DNA of 64,000 bases, taken from contig JACAAZ010000005.1 in the NCBI GenBank assembly GCA_013376995.1, positions 1 through 64,000 of the forward strand, read 5' to 3'. A program made the translations under genes and the position numbers. Position 1 is the stretch's first letter. Each line of letters opens with the position of its first letter. This DNA comes from Bacteroidota bacterium (GTDB lineage: Bacteria; Bacteroidota; Bacteroidia; Bacteroidales; UBA4417). Of the stretch, positions 25,724 through 34,248 are shown in pieces. The notes under the pieces are model-generated. The model had not been told where the DNA came from and did no database searches. It worked only from the letters and a program-made list of their open reading frames with translations.

Positions 25724-27289
25724 TTATTTAGCGTAACTAATGGCTCTGGTTTCACGAATAACCGTGATCTTAATCTGACCAGGGTATGTCATCTCTTCCT
25801 GGATCTTTTTGGAAAGGTCGTAGGATATCTGGTTCGACTCTTCGTCAGTAACCTTGTCTGCACCAACAATAACCCTTAATTCACGACCTGCCTGGATTGC
25901 ATAGGTTTTAACCACACCAGGGTAGGAGAGGGCCAGTTCTTCCAGTTTGTTCAACCTTTGAATGTAGGCTTCAACCACTTCACGACGTGCTCCGGGGCGT
26001 GCTCCCGAAATGGCGTCGCAGACCTGCACAATCGGAGCTATCAGGGTTTCCATTTCAACTTCATCATGGTGGGCTCCGATAGCGTTGCAGATATCCGGCA
26101 ATTCTTTGTGCTTCTCCGCTATCTTCATTCCAAGTATAGCATGAGGAAGTTCAGCCTCATTTTCAGCAACTTTACCTATATCATGGAGAAGCCCGGCACG
26201 CTTGGCTTTTTTGACGTTAAGGCCAAGTTCTGCGGCCATTGTGGCACAGAGATTAGCAACTTCACGGGAGTGTTGCAACAAATTCTGCCCATAGGATGAG
26301 CGGTATTTCATTTTCCCGATCAATCTTACAAGTTCAGGGTGCAGGCCGTGGATCCCGAGGTCGATGGTAGTTCTCTTCCCGGTCTCGATAATCTCCTGCT
26401 CAACCTGTTTTTTGGTTTTTGCGACCACTTCTTCAATGCGTGCAGGATGTATTCGACCGTCGGTTACAAGTTTATGTAAAGAAAGGCGTGCTATCTCACG
26501 ACGGATAGGATCAAATCCTGAAAGGATAATGGCATCAGGAGAATCATCGATGATAATTTCAATACCTGTAAGTGCCTCCAGAGTTCGGATATTTCTTCCT
26601 TCACGGCCAATGATACGGCCTTTGATCTCTTCGCTTTCTATGTTGAATACGGAGACTGTGTTCTCAATGGCTTGCTCAGCGGCAGTGCGCTGAATGGTTT
26701 CAACGATGATTTTCTTTGCTTCGTTGTTAGCCTTAAGTTTAGCTTCTTCAATAATTTCATTGATCTGAACTATAGCTTCGCTTTTAGCGACATCTTTCAA
26801 ACTTTCAATAATTTGACTTTTCGCTTGTTCAGCTGACATCCCTGAGATAAGTTCAAGTTGCTCAATGTGAATTTTATGAGCCTTTTCTACTTCAATCTGC
26901 TTACGGTTCACGATCTCAAGCTGCTGCTCAAGGGTGGATTTCAGGTCGCTTGCTTCTTTGATCTTTTTCTGGGATTCTTCAATCTTTTGGGAAAGGGATT
27001 GCTCCTTTTGCTGAATTTGTTGTTCTTTTTGTTTAATCCTGTTTTCAGCTTTGTTTATCAGGTTGTCTTTCTCATTGAACTCCTTTTCGTGTTCTGATTT
27101 TAGTTGAAGAAATTTTTCTTTAGCCTGGAGAATTTTCTCCTTTCGGATGACCTCGGCTTTGGTTTCGGCTTCTTCGAGCAGGTGGATGCTTTTTTTCTCT
27201 ATAGCTTTCCTAAGGAGAGTTGTAGCTATAGCCACACCTATTCCTATTCCTACGATAGCCGCAACAGCCGCCATTAATATACTGCCCAT
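25724..27289 (-). CDS. rny: Ribonuclease Y
   Basis: 521 residues, the usual length. An endoribonuclease that initiates mRNA decay at the inner membrane. Order of domains: N-terminal membrane segment ('[20 protein letters not shown]'), a long charged coiled coil (about 35-200), a KH RNA-binding domain around '[20 protein letters not shown]', and an HD domain with 'HDIGK' (His369, Asp370) and '[16 protein letters not shown]'. The C-terminal segment '[20 protein letters not shown]' is typical. It follows zapA and the 6S-like RNA and is closed by a strong terminator. Confidence 0.95.
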   Translation of the reverse strand: MGSILMAAVAAIVGIGIGVAIATTLLRKAIEKKSIHLLEEAETKAEVIRKEKILQAKEKFLQLKSEHEKEFNEKDNLINKAENRIKQKEQQIQQKEQSLSQKIEESQKKIKEASDLKSTLEQQLEIVNRKQIEVEKAHKIHIEQLELISGMSAEQAKSQIIESLKDVAKSEAIVQINEIIEEAKLKANNEAKKIIVETIQRTAAEQAIENTVSVFNIESEEIKGRIIGREGRNIRTLEALTGIEIIIDDSPDAIILSGFDPIRREIARLSLHKLVTDGRIHPARIEEVVAKTKKQVEQEIIETGKRTTIDLGIHGLHPELVRLIGKMKYRSSYGQNLLQHSREVANLCATMAAELGLNVKKAKRAGLLHDIGKVAENEAELPHAILGMKIAEKHKELPDICNAIGAHHDEVEMETLIAPIVQVCDAISGARPGARREVVEAYIQRLNKLEELALSYPGVVKTYAIQAGRELRVIVGADKVTDEESNQISYDLSKKIQEEMTYPGQIKITVIRETRAISYAK

Positions 27290-27342
27290 TGCGTATTGGT
27301 TAAGAGTGAAACATATATGGGCAAGAATGCTGTGGGGAAAAT

Positions 27343-27543
27343 AAAAAAAACCCGCTATCGATCCAGTGTTTTGGGAAACCCCAAAACGACATGATTAGGG
27401 TTGCCGGAAATCGTCGGGCTTCCACTGTTATCCCGTCAGCTGACGGGTACCACTTGCGTGGCTGAGGCCTGTCCTGTTATTTCGTGGAGGCTTTCCCTTA
27501 TTGAAAAGTGTTGAGTTTCCAAACGAAATGGATAGATGCGGGT
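27343..27543 (-). ncRNA. ssrS: 6S RNA (Bacteroidota type), regulator of RNA polymerase
   Basis: A transcript of about 193-200 bases lies between zapA and rny, the same neighbourhood as ssrS next to zapA in proteobacteria. Its ends pair: ACCCGC with GCGGGT, then ATC with GAT, then ATCCA with TGGAT, and the 3' side runs into eight Ts, giving a built-in terminator. Just inside, GGAAAC near the 5' side can pair with GTTTCC on the 3' side, while the 3' side alone can form an 8-bp hairpin (GTTTTGGG/CCCAAAAC), as expected for the central bubble of 6S RNA. Apical hairpins include CCAC-GCAA-GTGG and a perfect palindrome CCCGTCAGCTGACGGG (27432-27447). 6S RNA binds housekeeping holoenzyme in stationary phase. 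Confidence 0.72.
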
Positions 27544-27575
27544 TTATCTTAAATATTTTCAAAGAACGCTGTGTA

Positions 27576-27869
27576 TCAATCTTTTAAAGCTACCGTTAGA
27601 AGGTTGTCAATCTCATTCAAAGTTCCCTGCAACTCTTTCTTTATAAATCCCGATTCTTCTTCAGCATTCATGCCAATAGTTGCGTAATGCAGGGCTACCA
27701 TAGCCAACAGGTCCTGTTTATCATTGTGCCTGTAATTCTTGGCGTAGTAGTTTAATTGCTCATCAACAAGTTTTGCCGCCTTGCGGATCTCTTCTTCTTC
27801 TTCCCGTTTTATACGCAGGGGATATGGCCTGCCTGCAACGTGAATGGTCACTCCAATTTCATCCGCCAT
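27576..27869 (-). CDS. zapA: Cell division protein ZapA
   Basis: 97 residues, the standard length. ZapA bundles FtsZ filaments at the Z ring. The sequence shows the family pattern: 'VTIHVAGRPYPLRIKREEEE' near the start, 'LVDEQLNYYAKNY', 'DKQDLLAMVALHYA' and a C-terminal helix that forms the tetrameric coiled coil. It follows a coiled-coil gene by 7 bases and is followed by the 6S-like RNA and rny on the same strand, an order seen in other Bacteroidota. Confidence 0.9.
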   Translation of the reverse strand: MADEIGVTIHVAGRPYPLRIKREEEEEIRKAAKLVDEQLNYYAKNYRHNDKQDLLAMVALHYATIGMNAEEESGFIKKELQGTLNEIDNLLTVALKD

Positions 27870-27876
27870 GCGCTTT

Positions 27877-28173
27877 CTATATCGGATGGTTGTTTAAAAG
27901 ATCAATACAACTGTCAAGTTCCCGCAATAGTTCATTTATTTTCTTCCGTGCATCAGCTGATTCCTTGCCTTTTGGGATTGCTTTTGCAATTTTAAGTGCC
28001 TGAAGTTTTAGTTCGAGTTCCTGGTTAGTTTGTTTGTATTGTTCGTTATTTTTTTCAAGTTGATAAATTCGTTCTTCGAGGACTTTATATGCTTCATTCA
28101 GCGTTTTGAGTTTGTCGGTTAATTGCCTGACCTTAAACTCTATACCTTTTGCAAGGGTGCCAATCTGCTGCAT
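27877..28173 (-). CDS. Small coiled-coil protein upstream of zapA
   Basis: 98 residues, almost entirely predicted coiled coil ('LNEAYKVLEERIYQLEKNNE', 'LELKLQALKIAKAI'). It is 7 bases upstream of zapA and certainly co-transcribed. Size and context suggest a division-associated partner comparable to ZapB, but sequence alone does not show homology. It has its own well-formed promoter upstream. Confidence 0.75.
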   Translation of the reverse strand: MQQIGTLAKGIEFKVRQLTDKLKTLNEAYKVLEERIYQLEKNNEQYKQTNQELELKLQALKIAKAIPKGKESADARKKINELLRELDSCIDLLNNHPI

Positions 28174-28204
28174 AAAAATCTTTTGATAACTGAACCATCA
28201 ACGG

Positions 28205-28236
28205 CAAAAATAATGATTGTGAAAGTGACAAGCAAA
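28205..28236 (-). promoter_or_regulatory. Promoter of the coiled-coil/zapA/6S/rny unit
   Basis: On the minus strand TTTG (28233-28236), 20 bases, then TATTTTTG (28205-28212): a full match to the Bacteroidota housekeeping promoter pattern. The predicted start, about 6 bases further on, gives a leader of roughly 25 bases before the ATG at 28173. Confidence 0.65.
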
Positions 28237-28388
28237 TTTATTATTTATCACACTTTGCCTGAATAGTAATAGCTCGGAACAATTAATTCCAGAGAAAGCA
28301 TATCACCGTATGCATAATGCGGAGGTTGCTTTTCAAATCCGGGGATTGCCTGGTTCAGGCTTTCAGTTGGTGCGAGGAGCTTTTTATT

Positions 28389-31064
28389 TTATTTGTTTAT
28401 GGCGCTTGAAATTGCAATCCTTTGAAAACCAGTATTCCATCCATTCAACTCAAGAACAGGTTCCAGGTTTTCGTCTGATGCAAATTCAATGGTTAAGAAC
28501 CTGGTTGCCCCGGGGAGCAAACTAACATAATTGTCTGAATAAAATGCTGGCAATATTCGTTTACCTGTTTTCAAATCTTTGAGCAACAGGCGGTTGAAGA
28601 ATGATATGTGCCCGCCATTATTGGTCAGGGTCAGCTGTATCCTGCTTTTTCCCTGCCCGGTTTCTATCTTTGCCTGGCCGACTATTACACTGTTTGGAAG
28701 TTTCCTTAGTTCTGAGTAATCCTTTCCTTTTTTGTTAAGCCAAAGCAGGTTATGAGAAACCGGTTTTCCTGCGGGATCCTTTAGCTCAAGGCTGAGGAAA
28801 AATAAATTCCCAATAGCCAGGGGAACAGGTAATCGACAGATTTCCTTTACAGATTGTTTGTCAATATCCACAACTCCTTCTTCCTGGCTGATTAGCTTGC
28901 CATCTGCTTCAAATGATTTGATTGAGTAAGAGTATCTCCTTAACTTTTCGGGTGTGGTATTGGTCACTGCAATAGTTGAATCATCAAGGTTCAACTGGAT
29001 ATGGACCGGCTCACAGGCAGATTTCAGTCCGTAGAAACAAGCGTTCTGGGCCAGGAACCAGTCATACATTTGACCCCCCAGTGCAGTCCAGGGGTTCTGT
29101 GTCCTCCAGATAACAACCCCTGTGTAAGTTTCAAACATCCTCGAAGTTTCTCCCTCAAGAAATGATTTGTATTGGAGATAATTAGCTAATTGAGCCTCCG
29201 AACAATACTCTTCAAGGGACTTAACAGGCCCGTATCTTTCGGTATGGTCTCCGTAGGAAGCAAATCGATGGTAACGCCAATTCGGGATTTGTTCAGAAAT
29301 AAATGGCGGAATCCACTCTTTCTCAGGTAAAATTTCTTTCAGTGATTCAATTTCAGGCAGTCCCACAGATCCCATTTCCGGGTTGAATGGATTAGCCTGG
29401 GGAAAGTAAAACCATTCAGGTTCCTGTATGCCGTAGGGGCCATCTCCTGCCATCATAGGCAGCTTCAGTGTCAGATCCCTTGAAAATGAGCTATTGACAT
29501 AAACTCTTGATGGATCATAGGTTGGGAAAACAAAATGTTGTAGTACAGTGTCGATATCTGCAGGGGGATGAAATTCATTTCCACCGCACCAGAAACATAG
29601 ACTCGGGTGATTTCTCAGCATAAGTACCTGGTCGATAGCGGAAGAAATGAATAAATTATGGTCATCTGGATATTTCCTTCGTTGATCACGGGAATCTTTC
29701 TTCATTGGATCATTCCATGCCCCATTGCAATCTCCTGTTACCCAGAGGTCCTGCATAACCAGTATGCCATTCTGGTCGCAGGCGTCATAAAATTCAGGCC
29801 GTTCGGTTATAGAACCACCCCAAACCCTGATCAGGTTCAGGTTCATCTCTTTATGCATCCTGATTTCCTGTTCATAGCGTAATTCAGGAGTTGTCAGCAT
29901 CCAGTCAGTTGCAATCCAATTCCCGCCCCTGATAAAGATCTTCTGCCCGTTTACGTAAAATAACCGGCTTTTCGTGTTCGTATCAACTGATGATTTGATG
30001 GATCGGATTCCTGTTTTCAGCAACATTGAATCTGACAACACCCCCTGGCTTGTAAAGCGAATCTCAATGTCATTCAAATCCTGGCTTCCAATGCCGTTAG
30101 GCCACCATAATCGCGGATTATGAACGCGCAAACTATTCATTGTGAATCTCCTTAGTTCATGGGGCCCGAGCGTGACAGTTTTCGATACCTGTTGAGAATT
30201 GTTCAGTAGACAATTCAAGGTTCCTTTGATAGCTTGATTGCTTTCATTTATCAATCCTGTACTTATCCTGATATATGCATCTGCCTGCTTGCCTCCGGGT
30301 ACCCGAACACCCGGCACATCTGTTAATACAAGTGGGTCCTTGATCCGGACATTCCCTGTGCAGGTTATTGAAACTTCATCCCAAATACCTGTGTTCCTGT
30401 CGTGTACTGCTGGAATCCAATCCCAGCCAGCTGAGAATTGATTGGTTACGTTACTGCCTATTGCTCCATCTCCGCCTTGCCCTCCATTATCGTTGCCTGG
30501 TGGATCAGGAGGCAGCACGAGCACGGCAAGTTTATTCAATGTTCCGTCAGTATTCAGGTATTGAGTGATATTGTATGATTCCCGTAAAAACATTCCGACA
30601 TGTGTCTCTTTATTGATCTTTTTACCATTCAGATAGATCTCTGCTTTATAATTTATTCCCCTGAAATTCAGCCAGTAATTTTTTCCTTTCTTAAAGTTGG
30701 AAGTCCTGAAACTGCTGATAAACCAGTATGTGTAAAAGTCAGTGCCGGTAACATTTATGTCGGGAATACTATCGTTGTTGGAAGAAAAATAGGGATTCGG
30801 GTAGATCCTGTTCAGTAGAAGTGTTTTCAGCACTGTCCCCGGAACTTCGGCTGGTATTAAATCATCCAAATGCATATCAATAGATGTCAGCGCAATACCA
30901 TCTGCTGAGACCTTCGAAGCTTTAATCGCATACCAATTTCTATTCAACAGGGCTTTTTGTCCGTTCGAAGGAAGCCGGATATCTGAATATGATTCCTGCC
31001 CATATAACAATGCCGATGAAACGAAACACTGCATTAGGATGAAGAATGCAAACAGGATTTTCAT
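28389..31064 (-). CDS. Glycoside hydrolase family 2, beta-mannosidase/exo-glucosaminidase-like
   Basis: 891 residues with signal peptide (ends 'SSALLYGQ'). N-terminal jelly roll ('WYAIKASKVS', 'VPGTVLKTLL', 'YWLNFRGINYKAEIYLNGK'), Ig-like domain, TIM barrel and C-terminal domains as in large GH2 enzymes. The acid/base is probably Glu497 in 'FWCGGNEFHPP' and the nucleophile Glu591 in 'PPFISEQIPNW'. 'VVIWRTQNPWTALGGQMYDW' with 'NACFYGLKSACEP' closely resembles plant mannosylglycoprotein endo-beta-mannosidase and exo-beta-glucosaminidase, suggesting action on mannose or glucosamine linkages of N-glycans or chitosan-like chains. Periplasmic or secreted. It lies 19 bases downstream of the CotH-family gene and is co-transcribed with it. 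Confidence 0.85.
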   Translation of the reverse strand: MKILFAFFILMQCFVSSALLYGQESYSDIRLPSNGQKALLNRNWYAIKASKVSADGIALTSIDMHLDDLIPAEVPGTVLKTLLLNRIYPNPYFSSNNDSIPDINVTGTDFYTYWFISSFRTSNFKKGKNYWLNFRGINYKAEIYLNGKKINKETHVGMFLRESYNITQYLNTDGTLNKLAVLVLPPDPPGNDNGGQGGDGAIGSNVTNQFSAGWDWIPAVHDRNTGIWDEVSITCTGNVRIKDPLVLTDVPGVRVPGGKQADAYIRISTGLINESNQAIKGTLNCLLNNSQQVSKTVTLGPHELRRFTMNSLRVHNPRLWWPNGIGSQDLNDIEIRFTSQGVLSDSMLLKTGIRSIKSSVDTNTKSRLFYVNGQKIFIRGGNWIATDWMLTTPELRYEQEIRMHKEMNLNLIRVWGGSITERPEFYDACDQNGILVMQDLWVTGDCNGAWNDPMKKDSRDQRRKYPDDHNLFISSAIDQVLMLRNHPSLCFWCGGNEFHPPADIDTVLQHFVFPTYDPSRVYVNSSFSRDLTLKLPMMAGDGPYGIQEPEWFYFPQANPFNPEMGSVGLPEIESLKEILPEKEWIPPFISEQIPNWRYHRFASYGDHTERYGPVKSLEEYCSEAQLANYLQYKSFLEGETSRMFETYTGVVIWRTQNPWTALGGQMYDWFLAQNACFYGLKSACEPVHIQLNLDDSTIAVTNTTPEKLRRYSYSIKSFEADGKLISQEEGVVDIDKQSVKEICRLPVPLAIGNLFFLSLELKDPAGKPVSHNLLWLNKKGKDYSELRKLPNSVIVGQAKIETGQGKSRIQLTLTNNGGHISFFNRLLLKDLKTGKRILPAFYSDNYVSLLPGATRFLTIEFASDENLEPVLELNGWNTGFQRIAISSAINK

Positions 31065-31083
31065 CAGTAATTGTTGGGATTTC

Positions 31084-32709
31084 TTATTTCGAAACTATGA
31101 GTCTTAAAGGTGAAATCTGTTGTCCTTTGCCAGTATAGGGGGTGCAAATGTAAATGCCTGCTTCAAGGAAGCGAAGATCAATACTAAATACTTGTCCATT
31201 GGAATTATATGAGACAAATACCTGTTGCCCCGTAAGAGTATGGAACTCAAGTTTTTTAATGTCAATACCAGCCGGAATTTCCAGGTAGGCCAGATCCCTG
31301 GCTGGGTTAGGGAATATAAAAGGGATTGATGCTTTATTTTCCTCCAGGTTTACACTTTGGCATGTTCCCGGCATATTGGCGTCAAGCCAGGACAGCCTGA
31401 GAGATATCCACCCCTTAAATCCATCTATTTCACCCTGGAAAGTAGTCGGTATCGGACCAACCACAGGGGCGCCTACATTTAAGCCAAGTATTGGCCAGCG
31501 CTGGTAATGCCTTTGCTGGGCAGCGTCAAGAAAAGCAGCACAGCTGTCAATGTACTGGAAAAGACTGTCATCGCTCAGAACATTAGAACGAAGGTATAAA
31601 TAGCGACATTTTAATTGGGCTGTAAAGGCAGGATCCTGAAGCAGCCTTATATGCCAGCCCGGAGAATTAATATCCGGGTTACAATCATTCACTTTATAAG
31701 CCCAACCACTTCCATCTGTACTCCTGAAGATATCACATTCATCTATATTTTTCCATGCCCAATCGAAATCCCAAACCGGCCCGGTTTTAATTCTCCTGTC
31801 AATTCCATCGCGATTCTTATGAAAATAAAAGCTTTTTTTGAAACCATCGTTGTTCCTGGAGACCTCATTCACTAAGAAATAGTCTATGAAAGCCCCCTTG
31901 TCTATGAAGGGTGAATATCCAAAGACAGGATCTTTGAAATTGTTGCTATAGAGAGCTGCTTCAAATGAGTTGATGTAGTCTTTGATGTACTCTTTTTGGC
32001 TAGGGGTGATTACATCATAATCGGGATAATCGTACACGTAATGAATATCAAAATTTGGATGGTCTATTGGGTGATAGTTTGATAACCAGCTATTTCCATT
32101 ATCCCAATAATCCATTTTAAAAATATATCCACCGGTAAGAGGCTCGCCTGAGTTTTCATTTTCCGTGAGTTTGGCAATATTTACCCTGCTATCATCCCTT
32201 TTGATTTTTTCACCAAAAATATAGATGCCTTCATAGCTCCCGTTAATTGTTACTTCGCAAAACCTGGTCCGGGAAGCATATTGCCCCATTTCATTAAAGA
32301 GTTTGAAGGCCAGTGTGTTACGCATGAAAACTTTGTCATTGTAATTTGCTAATAGGACCCAATCATTTTCAGCCGGGAATCCAAATAAGGGAACATTGAG
32401 ATTATTCTGGGCAGTATCCCGTGTTTCGATAGCGTAGGGCTTTTGGGGTAAAATAGAAGAATAATGGCCCCGGATTTCAATTCCGATATTACCCGAATAT
32501 ACATTCCCTGAATCATAGATATGGTTTACCTGGCCTGGCCCGTTGTCTATGATTTTCATCAGGCCGGGAATTTTAGGCTCATCCGGAATTGGGATGCCAA
32601 AAGTGTTGATCACTATGATAGGGAGATTGCTCTCGGTAAATATCTGAGCTCGTAACCCCGGGAAAAAGTAAAAAATGAATAGTAAGAGAATGACGGATTT
32701 TTTGAGCAT
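31084..32709 (-). CDS. Secreted CotH-family protein with type A T9SS sorting domain
   Basis: 541 residues with signal peptide (ends 'FFPGLRAQ'). Residues about 50-400 match the CotH kinase-like fold: 'GHYSSILPQKPYAIETRD', 'NDWVLLANYNDKVFMRNTLA', 'GSYEGIYIFGEKIKRDDSRV', 'NEVSRNNDGFKKSFYFHKN' and the metal-site motif 'KTGPVWDFDWAWKN'. CotH proteins are atypical kinases; in Bacillus CotH phosphorylates spore-coat proteins. The last about 75 residues form a T9SS sorting domain ('PFIFPNPARDLAYLEIP', 'LEFHTLTGQQVFVS', 'LEAGIYICTP'). First gene of a pair with the GH2 enzyme. A secreted protein kinase or adhesin is possible; the substrate is unknown. Confidence 0.85.
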   Translation of the reverse strand: MLKKSVILLLFIFYFFPGLRAQIFTESNLPIIVINTFGIPIPDEPKIPGLMKIIDNGPGQVNHIYDSGNVYSGNIGIEIRGHYSSILPQKPYAIETRDTAQNNLNVPLFGFPAENDWVLLANYNDKVFMRNTLAFKLFNEMGQYASRTRFCEVTINGSYEGIYIFGEKIKRDDSRVNIAKLTENENSGEPLTGGYIFKMDYWDNGNSWLSNYHPIDHPNFDIHYVYDYPDYDVITPSQKEYIKDYINSFEAALYSNNFKDPVFGYSPFIDKGAFIDYFLVNEVSRNNDGFKKSFYFHKNRDGIDRRIKTGPVWDFDWAWKNIDECDIFRSTDGSGWAYKVNDCNPDINSPGWHIRLLQDPAFTAQLKCRYLYLRSNVLSDDSLFQYIDSCAAFLDAAQQRHYQRWPILGLNVGAPVVGPIPTTFQGEIDGFKGWISLRLSWLDANMPGTCQSVNLEENKASIPFIFPNPARDLAYLEIPAGIDIKKLEFHTLTGQQVFVSYNSNGQVFSIDLRFLEAGIYICTPYTGKGQQISPLRLIVSK

Positions 32710-32771
32710 ATCAGGAGGATGAGGATGATGTCTTATCCATATAGGAATGAGTATGTAATTGCCTTTTGAAG

Positions 32772-32779
32772 CAAAAATA
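32772..32779 (-). promoter_or_regulatory. Possible -7 element of the CotH-GH2 operon
   Basis: TATTTTTG on the minus strand matches TAnnTTTG and lies about 62 bases before the CotH ATG. No TTTG is found at the expected distance upstream, so support is partial. Confidence 0.35.
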
Positions 32780-32883
32780 AATAAAATGAGTTCATTTGAG
32801 CCAGGAAATAGGATCCTGGTTAACCTTTACTTATTTGTAAGATTTTTTTATGAAATACTTGCATTTCAAGCTTGGCATTTTTG

Positions 32884-32891
32884 TATCTTTA
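32884..32891 (+). promoter_or_regulatory. Possible -7 element of the DUF2851 gene
   Basis: TATCTTTA lies 45 bases before the ATG at 32936, with CTTG 22 bases upstream (32858-32861). It is a near match to the Bacteroidota promoter pattern, so confidence is low. Confidence 0.3.
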
Positions 32892-32935
32892 AATCGCTTT
32901 TATATGCGGTTTTGATTATTTGATTTCCTTTTATT

Positions 32936-34201
32936 ATGACTGAAGAATTCCTCCATTATGTCTGGCAATTCAGGCTTTACAAAGCTAACCTGTCCCTTGT
33001 TTCTGGAGAACCACTGGAAATATTACATCCCGGGGTGCACAATCTGGATTCCGGGCCTGATTTCTTTAATGCCAGGATACGGATAGACGAAACGACCTGG
33101 GCAGGTAATATAGAAATTCACATTAATTCTTCGGATTGGTTCCGGCATCATCATCATTTGGATAAGGCTTATGGGAATGTGATCCTGCACGTTGTTTATC
33201 ATTCTGACCGGCAGATTGCATTAAAGGATGGGAATTATCTTCCCGAACTAGAACTGAAATCGTTAATTGATCAGCACGCATGGCAAAGATATCTGCTATT
33301 TATGGGTTCGAAAAACTGGATCCCATGCGAAAATCTTATTACAGGTGCTGATCCTGTAGTGTTTGTATCCTGGCTGGATGCACTCCTGGTCAACCGGATT
33401 GAACGTAAAGCGAAGCGGGTGGGAGATGCACTGATTCAGTCTGGAAATGACTGGAATGCTGCTTTTTTTCGGCTCCTGGCCCGCAATATGGGATTTAAGT
33501 TGAACAATGATGCTTTCGAACAGCTTGCACTCATCTTATCCTACAAGCAACTTGCGCGTCATTCAGATAAGTTGTTCCAGCTTGAGGCACTGATATTCGG
33601 GCAGGCAGGATTACTTCAAGGCAATTTTAAGGATAGCTATCCCCTGGCGCTGAGGAAGGAATTTAAATTTCTGAGCAAGAAATACTCCCTTCAAACAATG
33701 GATGAACATCAATGGAGGTTTATGCGGTTGCACCCGGGGAATTTTCCAACCTTCAGGCTTTCACAGTTCGCTCAGATCATTCACCGGTCTAATGGTTTTA
33801 TGATGAAATTCATAGATAGCACCGATGTCAGCAGCCTGCATGAATTGCTATCCTGTGAGGCTTCTGAATACTGGAAAACTCATTACCGCTTTGATTCTAT
33901 TACTGCTCCGTCCCTGCGAAAGCTGGGTATAATGTCTGTTAACCTTCTGCTGATCAATCTTGTAACACCCTTCATGTTTGTATACGGGAAAACAAAGAAT
34001 AAACCTGAGTTGGTTGAAAGGTCAGTTCAGCTGCTCGAAATAACCAAAGGTGAAAATAATTCAATAACCCGTTCCTGGGCTAAACACGGTATAGATGTAT
34101 CCAGGGCATCTCAAACACAGGCGCTACTGGAACTTAAAAGCAATTATTGCGATCAAAAAAAATGTTTAACTTGCAGGATTGGATTGAGCCTGTTGAAATA
34201 A
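32936..34201 (+). CDS. DUF2851 family protein
   Basis: 421 residues, typical family length. Recognised by the N-terminal stretch 'EEFLHYVWQFRLYKANL', 'LHPGVHNLDSGPDFFNARIR' and 'WAGNIEIHINSSDWFRHHHH', then 'GNVILHVVYHSD'. The family is widespread in Bacteroidota. Conserved Asp, Asn, Glu and His residues in 'GPDFFNARI', 'GNIEIH' and 'SDWFRHHH' look like a metal-dependent active site, possibly nuclease-like, but this is not established. The C-terminus ends in a Cys pair 'CDQKKCLTC', also a family feature. It is followed closely by an amino-acid permease. Confidence 0.85.
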   Translation: MTEEFLHYVWQFRLYKANLSLVSGEPLEILHPGVHNLDSGPDFFNARIRIDETTWAGNIEIHINSSDWFRHHHHLDKAYGNVILHVVYHSDRQIALKDGNYLPELELKSLIDQHAWQRYLLFMGSKNWIPCENLITGADPVVFVSWLDALLVNRIERKAKRVGDALIQSGNDWNAAFFRLLARNMGFKLNNDAFEQLALILSYKQLARHSDKLFQLEALIFGQAGLLQGNFKDSYPLALRKEFKFLSKKYSLQTMDEHQWRFMRLHPGNFPTFRLSQFAQIIHRSNGFMMKFIDSTDVSSLHELLSCEASEYWKTHYRFDSITAPSLRKLGIMSVNLLLINLVTPFMFVYGKTKNKPELVERSVQLLEITKGENNSITRSWAKHGIDVSRASQTQALLELKSNYCDQKKCLTCRIGLSLLK

Positions 34202-34248
34202 TCAAATTTCCAGATTTCAGCAAGCCGGAACTTCAAAATCAATCAACT

